Source of the DNA: Rutidosis leptorrhynchoides
Lineage: Eukaryota; Streptophyta; Magnoliopsida; Asterales; Asteraceae
DNA: 64,000 nucleotides
Direction of reading: 5' to 3'
Assembly (NCBI RefSeq): GCF_046630445.1
Contig: NC_092341.1
Span: forward strand, 220,470,001 to 220,534,000
Both the position numbers and the translations under genes were made by a program. Every line of letters starts with the position of its first letter. Within the stretch, counting starts at the first letter, position 1. The notes beneath the pieces were generated by a model that was not told the DNA's origin, searched no databases, and worked only from the letters and a program-made list of their open reading frames with translations. Of the stretch, positions 1 through 11,904 are shown one piece after another.

Positions 1-1408
1 TTGACTCAAAGAGGACTAACTAGGGGTTTTCATGTATTAATTGTTGTTAATGAACCTTAAGTAGTTTAATAAATTGCTAGCACACCTATATATATGTAAG
101 TGGGCGTTGTGTGGGTTAATGGGTGACCCGAAATGGGTGTGTTGACCTTAAATTGGTCAAACGGGTCAAAATGGACCTAGGTTGGTTAATGTTTGTGATT
201 AATGCATAAACTTAGTGTTAAAAGGTGTTTTAAGATCTAACTTGGCTAATGTTAGGGTTTTGGCGAAAGATGACCCAATTTTAGGGTTAAGTGTTCAAAT
301 GGGTCAAAATGACCTAGTAGTGGTGAGTGTTGTGGGTTTGACCAACTTGGATGGTTGATTGATTATATGTACTTTGTAATAGGTGCGTTACCTTGAAGAT
401 TAAAGCTTGGTTTATTGATTCACCAAAGGCATAAGGTGAGTGGAATAAGTATACATGTACGTATATGATGTGTTTACTTGTAGAAATGGATATGTGTTGT
501 CCAAGTTAGTGATATATGCGTTGTACGCTAACGGTTTTAAGAACGGATATATGTTGTCCAATTTAGTGTTATATGTGTTGTACACTAATGATTTATGAAT
601 GGATATGTGTTGTCCGATTTAGTGTTATATGTGTTGTACACTAACGATTTTATAAACGGATATGTGTTGTCCAAGGGGTAGTGATATATGTGTTGTGCAC
701 TAACGGTTGTTATGAACACCAATGGGAAATTAGAGTACCATTCCTTTTACGATTGGTTAACCATGGTTGTATGAATTGTGCATTAGCATACTTAATTATG
801 AAATATATGCTTATGTTATTGCTAGCTCAATGTGAATTGCGGTTATTGGTATATGCATAATGTTTTGCATGGTTGTCGAATTGCTAGCTTGTGTACGGTA
901 TTGTGTAAGTGTTTGCAAGTAGATATATTATATATGTGTATGTATAATTATTGCATTCACTAAGCTTTGCTTACCCTCTCATTGTTTACCTTTTTATAGG
1001 TTAGGTTGTGGACAAGGGTAAGGGCATTATTTTGGAATAGAGTTCCCGCTTGTTGATAGGGGATGCCTTTTGGAAGTGTTAGCTTTTGGAGTTTGACCGA
1101 GGCTTGGGTAGTTTAACCCCAAACACCATGCTCGTAATGTCGTTTGGTATTTAAACTTAATGTGGTCGAAACTCAAACTTTTGTATGAAACTCGTAAAAC
1201 GGCCGATGTGGGCCCTGCTTTGTAAAACTTATTTTATGTTTGAATCGTGTTAGTTTTACATATTGGAACTTGTTGTTAAAAGCGTTTCGTCTAAAGATGT
1301 CGGGAAGTGGCCAATCTTTTTCACGTTTAAAGACTTTTTGGACAGACCAGTTTGGCGCGCTGCGCCATTTCGAGCGGGTTTGTTCGTGGTTTGGTTTGGG
1401 TTGTTACA
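1..1408 (+). mobile_element. Truncated LTR of a Ty3-type element (3' part only)
   Basis: This stretch has no supported gene. It ends in gggttgttaca at about 1398-1408, the usual LTR end of this class. Directly after it the sequence matches a segment also found inside other LTRs of the window (1409 onward is the same as 26127 and 33178 onward). I therefore read it as an LTR that inserted into an older LTR, with its start off the left edge. The two short open frames at 1256-1469 lie on opposite strands of LTR sequence and are not genes. The orientation is inferred from the terminal ttaca. Confidence 0.5.
485..715. repeat. Tandem repeat, about 60-bp unit, four copies
   Basis: Four imperfect copies of a unit with the core ggatatgtgttgtcc followed by tatatgtgttgtacactaacg. 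They start near 487, 545, 600 and 658. The array lies inside the truncated LTR and has no coding signal. Confidence 0.8.
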
Positions 1409-1675
1409 GCTCATTTTAAAGATATTACTTGGAGTCATTCATGGCATATTTCAAAAGACGTTGCATTAAAATCATTTGAGTCCAAAAAGATTGTTAATAG
1501 ATGATCGACAGATTAGTCAATTATATTTGGGAAACATGATAATATCATTGGTATGCATATTTGTAAACTTTCGTTGAAATAAAAGTTTGTCTTTTAAAAA
1601 GAATGCGATGTTTGTAAAATGTATCATATAGAGGTCAGTACCTCACAATGTAATCAACTATTGTGAATCGTTTAT
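1409..1675 (+). mobile_element. Left piece of an older LTR split by the nested insertions
   Basis: It starts with ctcattttaaagatattact, the same text as at 26127 and 33178 inside the LARD LTRs, and runs to a 5-bp tttat at 1671-1675. The same tttat follows the 3' end of the 31.6-kb element at 33289-33293. The continuation after that (33294-33317) ends in catttca. Together these pieces look like one Ty3-type LTR, probably a solo LTR, because no primer-binding site follows its end. Confidence 0.6.
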
Positions 1676-1839
1676 AGTGACGACCCGGAAATTTTTGACC
1701 AAATTTAAACTCAATCTTTATATGATTTCGACAAGATAAACAAAGTCTGTAATGTTGAGTCTCAAAATTTTTGAACTGTTTCATATATTCAATTGAACTC
1801 GACTACTCTCGACGATTCACGAACCACTACTTGTAAAAT

Positions 1840-1887
<48 letters not shown>

Positions 1888-2462
1888 ACAATTTGAAATA
1901 TAATTTGAACTATTATATATTGTAATTATTAGAATTAATTATGTAAAATAATAATAATATATAATTTAAAAAGTATCTACATATATAAATAAAGTATATA
2001 AAATATATATTTTATGATTTCTAAGTTATTTAGTGAACAACGGTAACGCTCAATTGTCATATTGATTGATAAAAAACGAGTTAAAAAGAAACTTATGTAA
2101 TTTTAAAATAAACGGTGATTCGAAAATGAGTTTTATAAATTTTAGGCTTATTAATAATATAATTAGAAGTTGTTTGTTAAATTTTAAAACTTTTTATATT
2201 TTATTTGGGGTTGGGAGTGAATAATTAATGTAATTTTTATTTAGTAGTTAATGACCGAATTTTAAACCATAATAACCAAAATAAATAAATATAATTAATT
2301 TAAAAATATGAGATTTTTCTTAACACTTTTATCCGCCACTTATTAACAACGGAGTACGATATAATACCCGTGAAACCGTCGGCAGAAGACTGTTGTCTGT
2401 GCACGTTTCTTAATTTGTGATATGAGATGTATATTATAATATTAATAAACTATATTTCTATC

Positions 2463-2529
<67 letters not shown>
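1676..2529 (+). repeat. LARD 5' LTR, segment 1
   Basis: It matches the start of the 3' LTR at 29680 almost base for base, beginning gtgacgacccggaaattttt. It ends inside a long AT run where the Athila-type element inserted. The first base differs from the 3' LTR (A for T), so the terminal TG is mutated. It contains AT microsatellites at about 1842-1884 and 2466-2528. Confidence 0.85.
2466..2528. repeat. AT dinucleotide microsatellite at an insertion site
   Basis: An uninterrupted (AT)n run ending at the left target duplication of the Athila-type element. The matching 3' LTR copy is at about 30517-30581 and is uninterrupted by an element. Confidence 0.9.
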
Positions 2530-2531
<2 letters not shown>

Positions 2532-3964
2532 ATGTTATGCGAGGTGTATATAACATAGCTTCTAAATTTTAGAAGGAAATACTATTAAATACGATACAAT
2601 TTTACACAAGATATTTATTTATTTATAGAATGGATATACTTAAACCTTGCTACAACACTTATAGGCAGTGTACCTAATCGTACAGTAGTGTAGTTTTTAG
2701 TAAGTCCGGTTCGTTCCACAGGGAAAATCTTTAAACAAAGCTTAACGCTATATTAGTTTACTTTTATAAAAATACAAATGTATATATAAGTAATATTATT
2801 ATTATAAAGGGGGGTTTTTACCGTTTAATGACCGGTTTGTCGATTTTAATTCTTCAGTCGCAGTTAAAACCAAATGTAAAATATTAAATAAAAGACTTAA
2901 TTTAAAGCGTAAAGTAAATAACGATAATGAAATTACGAATAATAAAAGTGCGATAAAATAAACTTGCGATAATTAAAAAGTACGATAATTAAAAGTGCAA
3001 TTAAATACAATAACAATAAATAAAAGTGCTATAATTAGAAGTGCAATTAAATATGAAATAAAGGAAATTAAATATGAAATAAAAGAATTATGCTTATTTA
3101 AACTTCCGTAATCATGATGTTTGACGTGTTGATTTTAGTTTTATGCCCATGGGTTAATTGTCCTTTGTCCTGGATTATTTAATATGTCCGTCTGGTTTTT
3201 GTCCATAACAGTCCATCAGTCATAAATATAAAGTGCGAGTGTCCTCGTCAAATTATCCTTATACCCGAAGTTAAATATTCCAACTAATTGGGGACTTAAA
3301 CTGTAACAAGGTTTTATTACTTTGTTTAATAATTACACCAGGATGTCGACTGAGTGTAACCCAAGGTTTTAATACTTTGTTAACAATTATGCCAAGTGTC
3401 CTTGTACATAATTTCACCCCTGTTTTAATAATTCTAGTGGCTATTAATCCATTCCCGTGTCCGGTTAAATGAACGATTATTTGTACATATAAATACCCCG
3501 CCCATCGTGTCCGATCGAGTGTAAATGGTTATTTATAGGGACGCCCAATTGTAAATCTTTATATTAACATTAACAAACTATCATTTAGTTAAACAAATAT
3601 AAAGCCCATTAATAGCCCATAGTCTAATTTCCACAAGTGTCGTTCTTTTGTCCAAACCTCAATTATGGTACAAAGCCCAATTACCCAATTTTAGTAATTA
3701 GCCCAACATCATGATTACTTCGGATTAAATAAGCATAATAATAACTTAGCTACGAGACATTAAATTAAAAAGGTTGAACATAACTTACAATGATTAAAAA
3801 TAGCGTAGCGTTACACGGACAGAATTTCGACTTACACCCTTACAACATTCGCTAACACACCCTTATTATTAGAAATTATAATTAAAATTAAAACATATAT
3901 ATATATATACTTTACGTATGATGAAGAGAAGAAAGATGTGTTTATTTTGGCCAAAACGCGTTGA

Positions 3965-3971
3965 ATTTATA
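3965..3971 (-). promoter_or_regulatory. TATA box of the Athila-1 3' LTR
   Basis: TATAAAT on the minus strand, 22 bp downstream of the first 18-bp palindrome. The identical copy in the 5' LTR is at 18941-18947. The assignment rests on motif and position only. Confidence 0.6.
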
Positions 3972-3992
3972 GGACCTGGGCTGGATTTCAGA

Positions 3993-4043
3993 GCCATGCG
4001 ATCGCATGGCTTTTGTGCCTCCAGGCCATGCAATCGCATGGCC
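3993..4043. promoter_or_regulatory. Paired palindrome, 3' LTR copy
   Basis: gccatgcgatcgcatggc at 3993-4010, and a 20-bp copy at 4024-4043 with one broken base (catgcAatcgcatg). The centres are 32 bp apart. Confidence 0.8.
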
Positions 4044-4509
4044 AGCTGGGAGAAGTCACATTTCTTTGTTTTCTTTCTTGCCGACGTTTATAAATAATAA
4101 TATAATATATAAATAATTATAAGAATTATTTAAATATTATATTTTATTTATGTGCATAGTTAACTTGTAATTTTTAGTCCGTTGCGTCGAGCGTTGAGAG
4201 TTGACTCTGGTCCCGGTTCCAGATTTTCGAACGTCCTTGCGTACAATTTAATATCTTGTACTTTGCGTTTTGAATCTTGTACTCTTGTAATTTTGAGACT
4301 TTTCTTATCAATAATTGGAACCTCATTGATTGTATTTTGTACTTTTGAGCTTTTTGGTCGTTTGCGTCTTCAATTCGTCGAATCTGTCTTTTGTCTTCAC
4401 CTTTTATTATTTAAACGAATATCACTTGTAAATAGGACAATTGCAACTAAAAGCTTGTCTTTCTTGAGGAATAATGCTATGAAATATATGTTCGTTTTTA
4501 GCATTATCA

Positions 4510-4524
4510 AATATTTCCACACTT
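4510..4524 (-). other. Polypurine tract of Athila-1
   Basis: On the minus strand it reads aagtgtggaaatatt, directly abutting the 3' LTR. It fits the AAGTGTGGGGA form seen in the other two Athila families of the window (57530-57544 and 59954-59966). Confidence 0.75.
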
Positions 4525-4529
4525 GAGCG

Positions 4530-4547
4530 TTGCTTGTCCTCAAGCAA
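4530..4547 (-). other. Hairpin before the polypurine tract (Athila-1)
   Basis: TTGCTTG-AGGA-CAAGCAA on the minus strand: a 7-bp perfect stem with an AGGA loop, 5 nt upstream of aagtgtgg. The same arrangement is found in the other two Athila families. Confidence 0.75.
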
Positions 4548-6129
4548 TATAGTCTTGAAATACAAGAATCACTTCTTTATTCTTCACATTTTGTACATCA
4601 GTGATTTCAATACGGCGGTATAAACAATGGTAGTAACGATGTGGTTTACAGTCCCACATGACTATAAAATTTAGATCCATTAAGGAAATTGGATCTTTAT
4701 GAAAACATTTGATCTTTTGAAAATTAAATCTAGTTTTTACCTTAGATAAGTTTTCCGAAATAACCCTTCACCGGTGTTTGCAAAATATTTTTGTGGGCTT
4801 GGTGGGTTTCAGATTTGAAAATTTTAGCTTAAAACTTGCGGTTTTGTGTCACCCACTTGCTAACCTTGTATTAGGAAAGCAACACGTCCAGTTTACTTGT
4901 CCCGTATATTACCTTTCGGTAAACTACCGTCCGGTTGTAAAGGAAAGCGTTGAACAAGCAACTGTTAAGGCAATGTCCCCTGACATGCTTTTAATTATGG
5001 TCTATAACATATTGGACGCAATTACTATCCTTTGTAGGAGCAATAGTAAAGCTCACCCTTATAATTTGTCGGTCTGGCACAAGGTCTTGTCTTTAACCAT
5101 GCTATGCAACCACCGTTCTTACGGTTGACACCCGATTTGGTTCAGATGACCTAATGAATTCCAGGTGAATTCCTAGGATTTTACGTTCAATGGTAATGAA
5201 CGCATTGAAAATGGGTTTTCAGAAAACAAATCGGTTTATAATTTGATCAAAATATTTTCTCGTTCAAGCTCGAGTTTAGATATCATTGAATTCCATGAGT
5301 TTGAATTCTCAATCTTTAAGGTCAATCTCTAGGATTGAGTAATATTAGGCTTAAAAGCTGATTTTTAATCTTTAAGGAGATTATCCTTTCTGGGGATCTG
5401 ATTCATTAGTCTTATCCAGCTAATTTGCACGGTGCCCCCCATTTTACGAGATAAATCCTTCTCATGGTTAGGATAAATCTGACCACTTGGCGACCCTGTT
5501 TAATGCTGAGGTCCGTGGATTTCCTGCTGATTTTAGTGATGACTTTTCTAGGTTTTTCGTCAACCTACAGCTGGTCTGGACGTCAACTTCATGACCTAAA
5601 TCAAGAAGCGCGTTTCTTTTTTGGAAGACTTTACTTCCTTTTAATGATGGAATTGATTCATCGTGTAGATCCATTTCTTCTTTTCTTTCATCGGGTAAAA
5701 TAGTTTAGTTTAGTCCAAAGCAAAAGTATTTTTAGTTATTTGTTACAGAAATATGTGACATATGTTTAAGATAACTTGGTAATTTTTCCCACACTTGGCT
5801 TTTATTTTCCTTTTTATTGTCCTCTATTCCATTTTAAATGAATTTTAACATTTTGGTTTGTTTCTCAATTTATGTCCTTTCTGAGGTAACAATAATTTCG
5901 GTGTTAACACCTAGTTTTATCGTTCATAAATATGTATAAACATGATTTTGAGTTCATTTAATTGAAAATTTTGAAAAATTTTACTAGAATTGGGTAGTCA
6001 GTATATAAGACTAGGGCTGTTCTTTATCATCAGAGAGCACTAGATTCTAATACAACTACTACGTTACTAGTATTTTTAATGGTAACCAAGTGTTTAAGAT
6101 AAAAATTTTAAAAATCCGAAAGAATTTAA
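4548..6129 (-). other. Athila-1 3' non-coding region
   Basis: About 1.6 kb without a supported gene, between the envelope-position ORF and the 3' LTR. It holds another polypurine-like block, ttcccacactt at 5786-5796 (minus strand aagtgtgggaa). The open frames at 4778-5128 and 5464-5703 have no recognisable domain and oppose the element's direction. Confidence 0.6.
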
Positions 6130-6172
6130 CCCCTTCCCACACTTAAGATCTTGCAATGCCCACATTTGCAAG
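6130..6172 (-). other. Internal hairpin plus polypurine-like tract (Athila-1)
   Basis: On the minus strand, CTTGCAA(A)TG-TGGG-CATTGCAAG at 6172-6150, with one bulged A, is followed five bases later by aagtgtgggaagggg (6144-6130). It repeats the layout found beside the 3' LTR. It may act as a second plus-strand primer or an RNA structure, which is inference. Confidence 0.65.
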
Positions 6173-6619
6173 AAATCAGTAACAATTTAAATTATTGAGG
6201 GTGATTAGCGTAAAAATGATTAAATTTTACCAAAGTTTCCAAACATATTGGCGTTTGGTTGCTGAATGATAAATGGTGCATATCATTTGTTCATTTTGTC
6301 TGTTGTTACATCACATTTATTTGTCATCTTGTCGTCAAAATTAGTAGCTTTTGCTGAACTTAATGCCAGTCTTTGAAAATGCGCTGTTTTACCCTGTTTT
6401 GTACAATTTACAATATACATACATACAAATATAAACATGCATGGCAATTTGAAATGGGACTTAATATCCCACTTTCAAATCCTAAATGTGAAATATTAGT
6501 ACACAATAATAATAAAAATGATAAAGATTACATAAGTATATTCAATAACATAAGTATAAACATGAATAAGTAAAAAGATAAAAACATAAAAATCATATAA
6601 ATAACCAAATGGAACTAAA

Positions 6620-8145
6620 TCAGTCTGGATATGGGTTCCAGTTCATCTCATCAGGTGGGTTCCATTGTTGGTTATAGGTGTTTTGATAGGCTTGGTTATA
6701 GTCATACCGGTTAAAGGGTGGTCGGATATCGGGGCTATGTGGCGGAAAATGAGCAGGTCGAGTAGGTACATAGTTATTTGGTACCTGATATGATAGCTGG
6801 CTCATGATTTGGTGCTGATGAACTAACCAGCTATCGTGTTGGCGTCGCCTATAATCCTCGTATACTCGCTCGGAGTTCCACTACTCATACATACTATGTC
6901 TGGCCGCGTTCGTCATTGCTTCCTCATCTATACGAATGTGGACGTCAAGAATAGCATCTCGAAAGACATCCCTAATGTCTTCCGCCTCCTCCATTTCCTC
7001 GTCTGAGCCTCTCTCTCTACCTGAGGATGAGATCCCTCATAGGGTACTACCTGGTTACGTCTACTTTTCAATACCTTAGCACCCACATAAACTTTCAATC
7101 CTAAGGGCTCAACCTGTTCTCTACAAAGCTGTAATGGACCCCCTTGGTTCCTATCAACACCTAAATACTCTCCAATGAGAGTAACAAAAATACCTCCTCC
7201 TATTATACTCCCGTCCTGCATTCCCTCTACCATTTTAGATAAATAAAAAGCAACACAGTAAGGGATATTGACAAAGCTTCTAGGATCCCGAATACACTTT
7301 AGGTAGAATAAATCATGTAAGGTAATTTTTTCTTTATTATGACCTCTCTGTGCAATCGAGTTAGCCAAAAATCTATGAATAATACGAAGCTCGGCTCTGT
7401 CAATATGTGTATAGGAGTGTCCCCCTGCTCGTGTAAAAACATCAAAATGTGACATACGCCTCCAAATGGCGTCAGCGTCAAAGTTACTATCTACCCTTTC
7501 ACCATAATGAATCAAATTTGTACAATCGGGTAATAGCAACTCACCAGGAGTATATATCTGTAAGGCCCTGGCCATGTCCAGCATGGACATTCTGTACATC
7601 CTACTGCCAAGGATAAACCTAAGAAATCTTCTATCATCTATTCTAACTATATTTGTATCAAGTGATACAGTACTCATCAACTCAACACACCATTCCTTAT
7701 ATACAGGTCTACGAATGGTGAAAAGACATTCCCAATCTGTAAAAGAAGAACTGCCATACCTTTGAACTAAAAGCTGTCTAACACGGTCAGCTAGATGGAA
7801 CGTTTCCAAAGGGGCCCAATCGATTACCCTTGGCACCTCTACATTTTTTGTTACCAATTTGAATTTGTTCCTTTGATATGTCTCGTAATCTCTCCATCTC
7901 CTATCAAATCTCAGATTAGGATGCAGAGTGTGCTCAGGAATCGTTGGGAATTCTACTGGCGGCCTCATTGGGAATACTATGAATTCATCAACAAACTGTA
8001 CCAGATCATAATAAGGTATGTGCTGATCAGGCTGTTGTTGTTGTTCCTGTTGTGGTTCTTGTTCGTGTTGCGTTTCTAGTTCTGGTTCTGGTGCTGGTCG
8101 TCTAGATGATGATGCTCCTGAACCTCCAGTATCGGCTTTCTGCAA
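6620..8145 (-). pseudogene. Athila post-pol ORF (envelope-position, Arabidopsis ORF-1 type), frameshifted
   Basis: The reading frame runs from the ATG at 8145 for about 370 codons. It then loses frame near 7020 and continues in another frame to a C-terminus rich in Asn, Tyr, Pro and Gln (6805-6620). The N-terminus is a low-complexity Glu/Gln/Pro stretch (about residues 10-45). The central region contains TDWECLFTIRRPVYKEW and aromatic and basic blocks that I recognise as the Athila ORF-1 family. I see no clear signal peptide or membrane span, so an envelope role is not shown. Position between pol and the 3' LTR is typical of Athila. It is broken by the frameshift and a stop near 6885. Confidence 0.75.
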
Positions 8146-10007
8146 AACACATTAAACACAAAATTTGTGCATCCAAATATGCATTAGTGCTAGCAAAATA
8201 ACAACTTAAAACAATCACTATAACATGTTAAATCAAAATTAAACTTATACACATTTTCACAATTTTTCACAATTCTACACTTTTCAAATAAGCACATATG
8301 AAAATGTATACAAAATTCATAAGCATTTAACTCAAATAACATGTCAAAATAGTCATTACTAATAATTAAACAAGTCTCAAATGGCAATTACATCAAATTA
8401 ATCAAGTTCATGAATTTTGGACTTAAAAAGTCCACTTTAATCTCCAAAAATCATGTTTAGGATCATTGTTTGGATCATTTAACTATCTAAACATGTTACA
8501 CTACTCAATTTAGCAATAATTCATGACAAAAATCGGCCATAACCTGTTTATATCAAAAAGCCCCAAATTGCTCAAGAACACAAACCCTAGATTTCTAAAA
8601 ATTTTGAAGTTTTTGGCTTCAAATCATGTTAAATAGCATCAATCTAGGTTATACATGCATAAAATACTAACAATTTAACACTAATTACACTAGAAATTAA
8701 CAAAATTGCATTAGGTAAAAAATTGATAATTATCACAAAAACTAGGAATTTATAGAGTTTAGGGGTGTAATTTTTACCATTTTGCTGAAGAATGAGAATC
8801 TAGGCATGATTAGAGCAAGAAAAATGACGAATTACGGTGGAAAATTGATGAAATTTAGAGAGGATTTTGGGGTTGGTTCGTGGTTGAGTGTGTGTTTTGT
8901 GGATGAAGAGCAGAACTCCCTGTCTATTTGTTTCTGGCCTGCATTTGGTCCCCATGCGATCGCATGGGTTCCAAGTGCAAACCCCATGCGATCGCATGGG
9001 GTGCCGGCTACAGTAATTTCATGTTTTTTTTTTATATAAAACCTTATACTTTATAAAACTTATAATTAATTAAATTTTAAAAATTTTGTTTTCCTTTAGG
9101 AGCGAGGGCGTTTCGGATCGTTGTCCTAGTCTGTCCCTCGACAAAATTTTAAAATTTGTCAAATCAAAGCGTGGTTTTTAAAAGTAAAGATTTTTGGGTT
9201 TTTTAATGTTTTTGGCATACTTTAATTCAACAAGATTAAAAATAATGATAATAAAAGTTCTCGTTCCTCCCTCGGGTAAAGCAATTTTGGTTCAATGACC
9301 TAGTCTTCAACTTACGACGAATTTTAAAAATCATATTTTTAACTTAATGAGATAAAGTAAATTTTTGTTTTTAAATTCACACCAAACTTAAAATAAAAAT
9401 ACATAAAATTCAAAATTAATATTAAAAATTCACACCAAACTTAAAATTTGAAATGCATAAAATTAAAAATTCTTATTTTAAAAATTAAAAATTCACACCA
9501 AACTTAATTTAAAAATTCATATTATAAAATCACACCAAACTTATATTATATTTTTCAAATATTTACAATTTTAAATATATTGTTTTTACAAAGTTTACAA
9601 TATTAATTTAAGATTTATATATTAATTTTAAAAACATGGTAAAAATAAAATTAAAAATCTTTTTGGCTTTTTATCCCACTTTAATCAATCAAATATTATC
9701 AAAAATATGTGCCCCTCTTTTCGGTAAAGTAATTTCGGTTCCATGACCTAATTTAACTCATGACGAATTTTTTAAATATTTTGGGTTGATTGATTAAAGA
9801 TATTTATACCTTAAGAATAAACGTTAAATTTTGCAGTGATGTAATAAATTTTTGTATGATATCAATAATTTCGGTCGCCAAACTTAATTTTATTCAATAC
9901 CAATTTAATACTTTATAGCGAACAAATTAGCGTTTATTATCAAAAGGTTAAAAATAAAAATAAATAAAAAATAAAAACTGTACCGACTTACCTGTGAGAT
10001 AGTATTC
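8146..10007 (-). other. Athila-1 spacer between the two post-pol ORFs
   Basis: About 1.9 kb of very AT-rich non-coding DNA. It contains the palindrome pair at 8951-9001. It also has four copies of tcacaccaaactta at about 9377, 9430, 9493 and 9530 (minus strand taagtttggtgtga), which resemble weak polypurine motifs. No gene is seen. Confidence 0.65.
8951..9001. promoter_or_regulatory. Paired palindrome, internal copy upstream of the envelope-position ORF
   Basis: cccatgcgatcgcatggg at 8951-8968 and a 20-bp palindrome at 8982-9001. The centres are 32 bp apart. On the minus strand it lies about 810 bp before the start of the post-pol ORF at 8145. No TATA box is evident just downstream. It could belong to an internal promoter, which is inference. 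Confidence 0.75.
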
Positions 10008-10424
10008 TTAGTTATATGATCTATCCCATTCATAAGATAGTCGGTTTAATTGGTTTTCCATGGCTACATAGGCGTAACCTCGAGCATTCAGTGTTTTTTC
10101 TTCTAAACATATGAACGGTCCGTCTCTGCATAAAGTAACAAATTCGGTATTTGAATAAGTTTGATTATTTGAACATTTACCTTCATGTGACCATTTTCCG
10201 CATTTGTGACATCTTTCTAGGTGTCGTGCTCTTCTTTTCGCTGCGAATTTTGATTTTCCTTTACCAAATTGTAACTTATTATCTTCGCATCTGGATTCTT
10301 TTCTTACTCCGTCCAATCTTTCTCTGATTACTGATACTATTTCACTCGGTAGTGTGTCATTATTATGTTTAGTGATCAGAGCGTGTAGCATTAGACCATG
10401 GTTTAGTTCACAGGCAGTCTTCAT
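10008..10424 (-). CDS. Small post-pol ORF with a knuckle-like CCHC motif
   Basis: A 138-residue frame downstream of pol on the element's strand. Around residues 70-82 it has CHKCGKWSHEGKC, a C-x2-C-x4-H-x3-C arrangement one residue shorter than the usual retroviral knuckle. A Lys/Arg-rich block (KGKSKFAAKRRARHLERC) precedes it, consistent with nucleic-acid binding. Athila elements often have extra ORFs in this interval. I cannot name a function. It could be an independent protein or a remnant of gag or pol. Confidence 0.5.
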   Translation of the reverse strand: MKTACELNHGLMLHALITKHNNDTLPSEIVSVIRERLDGVRKESRCEDNKLQFGKGKSKFAAKRRARHLERCHKCGKWSHEGKCSNNQTYSNTEFVTLCRDGPFICLEEKTLNARGYAYVAMENQLNRLSYEWDRSYN

Positions 10425-10577
10425 TTCCTAAAAAAATAAAAATTCAGAATGGGGGGAGAAGACTAGTTCTTTAGGGTCTGCTAGGGAAAGACCATTCGGG
10501 TTCCATTTTCAAGAACTACACGAAAACAGACAATCTAACTCTAACAGAAACACATATTATCCTTTAAAGACTTGATT

Positions 10578-10590
10578 CTCCCCACACTTA
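10578..10590 (-). other. Polypurine-like motif overlapping the pol stop
   Basis: Minus strand taagtgtggggag. The first three bases are the stop codon of the polyprotein (10590-10588). No flanking hairpin is seen here, unlike at 6130 and 4510. Confidence 0.5.
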
Positions 10591-11904
10591 GTTAGCTGTG
10601 GTATCGAAATTGTGATTAACTTCATTGTCGAATTCCATTGGACTATCTATGTAGTGTTTAACTCTGTGACCATTAACTTTAAATTCAATCCCTTTTGAAT
10701 TTATTAATTCTATCGTTCCGTATGGGAAAACTCTTTTGACTATGAATGGTCCAGACCATCTTGATTTCAATTTTCCAGGAAATAGCTTGAATCGTGAATT
10801 GAAAAGAAGAACTCTGTCTCCTTCTTTAAATTCTTTTAAACTTCTGATTCTTTTATCATGCCATTTCTTCGTTCTTTCTTTATAGATTAACGAATTTTCG
10901 TATGCTTCATGTCTTAATTCTTCTAATTCGTTTAGTTGACTTAATCGTAGACGTCCGGCTTCATGTAAATCAAGATTACATGTCTTCAAAGCCCAAAATG
11001 CTTTGTGTTCAATTTCTACTAGGAGATGACATGCTTTTCCATAAACAAGTCTAAAAGGTGTGGTTCCAATTGGAGTTTTGTAGGCTGTTCTAAAAGCCCA
11101 GAGTGCATCCTCCAATTTAATGGACCATTCCTTCGGATTTGATCCTACGGTTTTTTCTAGAATACGTTTTAAAGCTCGGTTGGTATTTTCAACTTGTCCA
11201 CTTATTTGTGGATGATATGCAGTGGAGATTTTATGAGTTACTCCATATCTTTTGAGAACTTTCTCAAGTTGATTATTACAGAAATGAGTACCCCGATCAC
11301 TTATTAAAGCTTTCGGTGTTCCTAACCTTGCAAAAAGACGTTTTAAAAAGTTGACTACAACTCGTGCATCATTCATTGGGAGAGCTTGTGCTTCTGCCCA
11401 TTTAGATACATAATCAATGGCTACAAGAATATATAGATTATTATGAGATTTTGGAAATGGACCCATAAAGTCAATACCCCAAATGTCAAATACTTCACAT
11501 ACTTGGATGACATTTTGTGGCATTTCATCACGTTGACTTATTTTTCCGGCCCTTTGACAAGCATCACAGGATTTGCAAAGAAGGTGTGCGTCTTTGTAAA
11601 TTGTAGGCCAATAGAATCCAGCATCATAAACTTTTCTTGCTGTTAGTTAAGGCCCATAATGTTCTCCTATTGGTCCTGTGTGACAATGGTTTAAAATTTT
11701 ACTAGCTTCATCTCCGAATACACATCGGCGTATTATTCCATCTGGACAACTTTTAAACAAATGTGGATCTTCCCAGAAATAGTGTTTTATATCACTGAAG
11801 AATTTCTTTCGTTTTTTGTACGATAATCCTTTTTCAAGGAATCCACAAACTAAGTAGTTTGCATAGTCTGCAAACCTTGGAATTTCATTATATTCTATCT
11901 TCAA
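10588..11904 (-). pseudogene. Athila-1 integrase region of the polyprotein
   Basis: This continues the gag-pol frame. The N-terminal zinc-binding part is visible as HCHTGPIGEHYGP, then a stop at 11647, then CKSCDACQ. The catalytic core follows: first Asp in [12 protein letters not shown] (about 11461-11496), second Asp in [11 protein letters not shown] (about 11280-11310), and the Glu in [13 protein letters not shown] (about 11165-11205). It ends in a basic C-terminal domain ([16 protein letters not shown]). The core residues are intact, and the damage I see is the in-frame stop. It would insert cDNA into host DNA as part of the Ty3-type pol. Confidence 0.88.

Larger units (their letters stand above)
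2530..4509 (-). repeat. Athila-1 3' LTR
   Basis: It begins TGATGTTATG and ends GCATTATCA, with TGAT/ATCA inverted ends. On the minus strand a TATAAAT box lies at 3971-3965, with the palindrome pair 3993-4043 just upstream of it. The open frame at 4182-4526 is repeated in the other LTR only because the LTRs are copies, and I do not treat it as a gene. Confidence 0.95.

Noticed and set aside
4182..4526. 115-codon open frame, repeated at 19158-19493
   Set aside because: Lies within the Athila-1 LTRs, antisense to the element. It recurs only because the LTRs are copies, and has no recognisable domain.
6928..8145. A true envelope glycoprotein gene
   Set aside because: Only the position fits. I saw no convincing signal peptide, transmembrane span or cleavage site, so it is kept as an Athila ORF of unknown role.
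8953..8998. GCGATCGC as the HIP1 motif of cyanobacteria, hinting at contamination
   Set aside because: The motif is confined to one Athila element with matching LTRs and target duplications in plant DNA.
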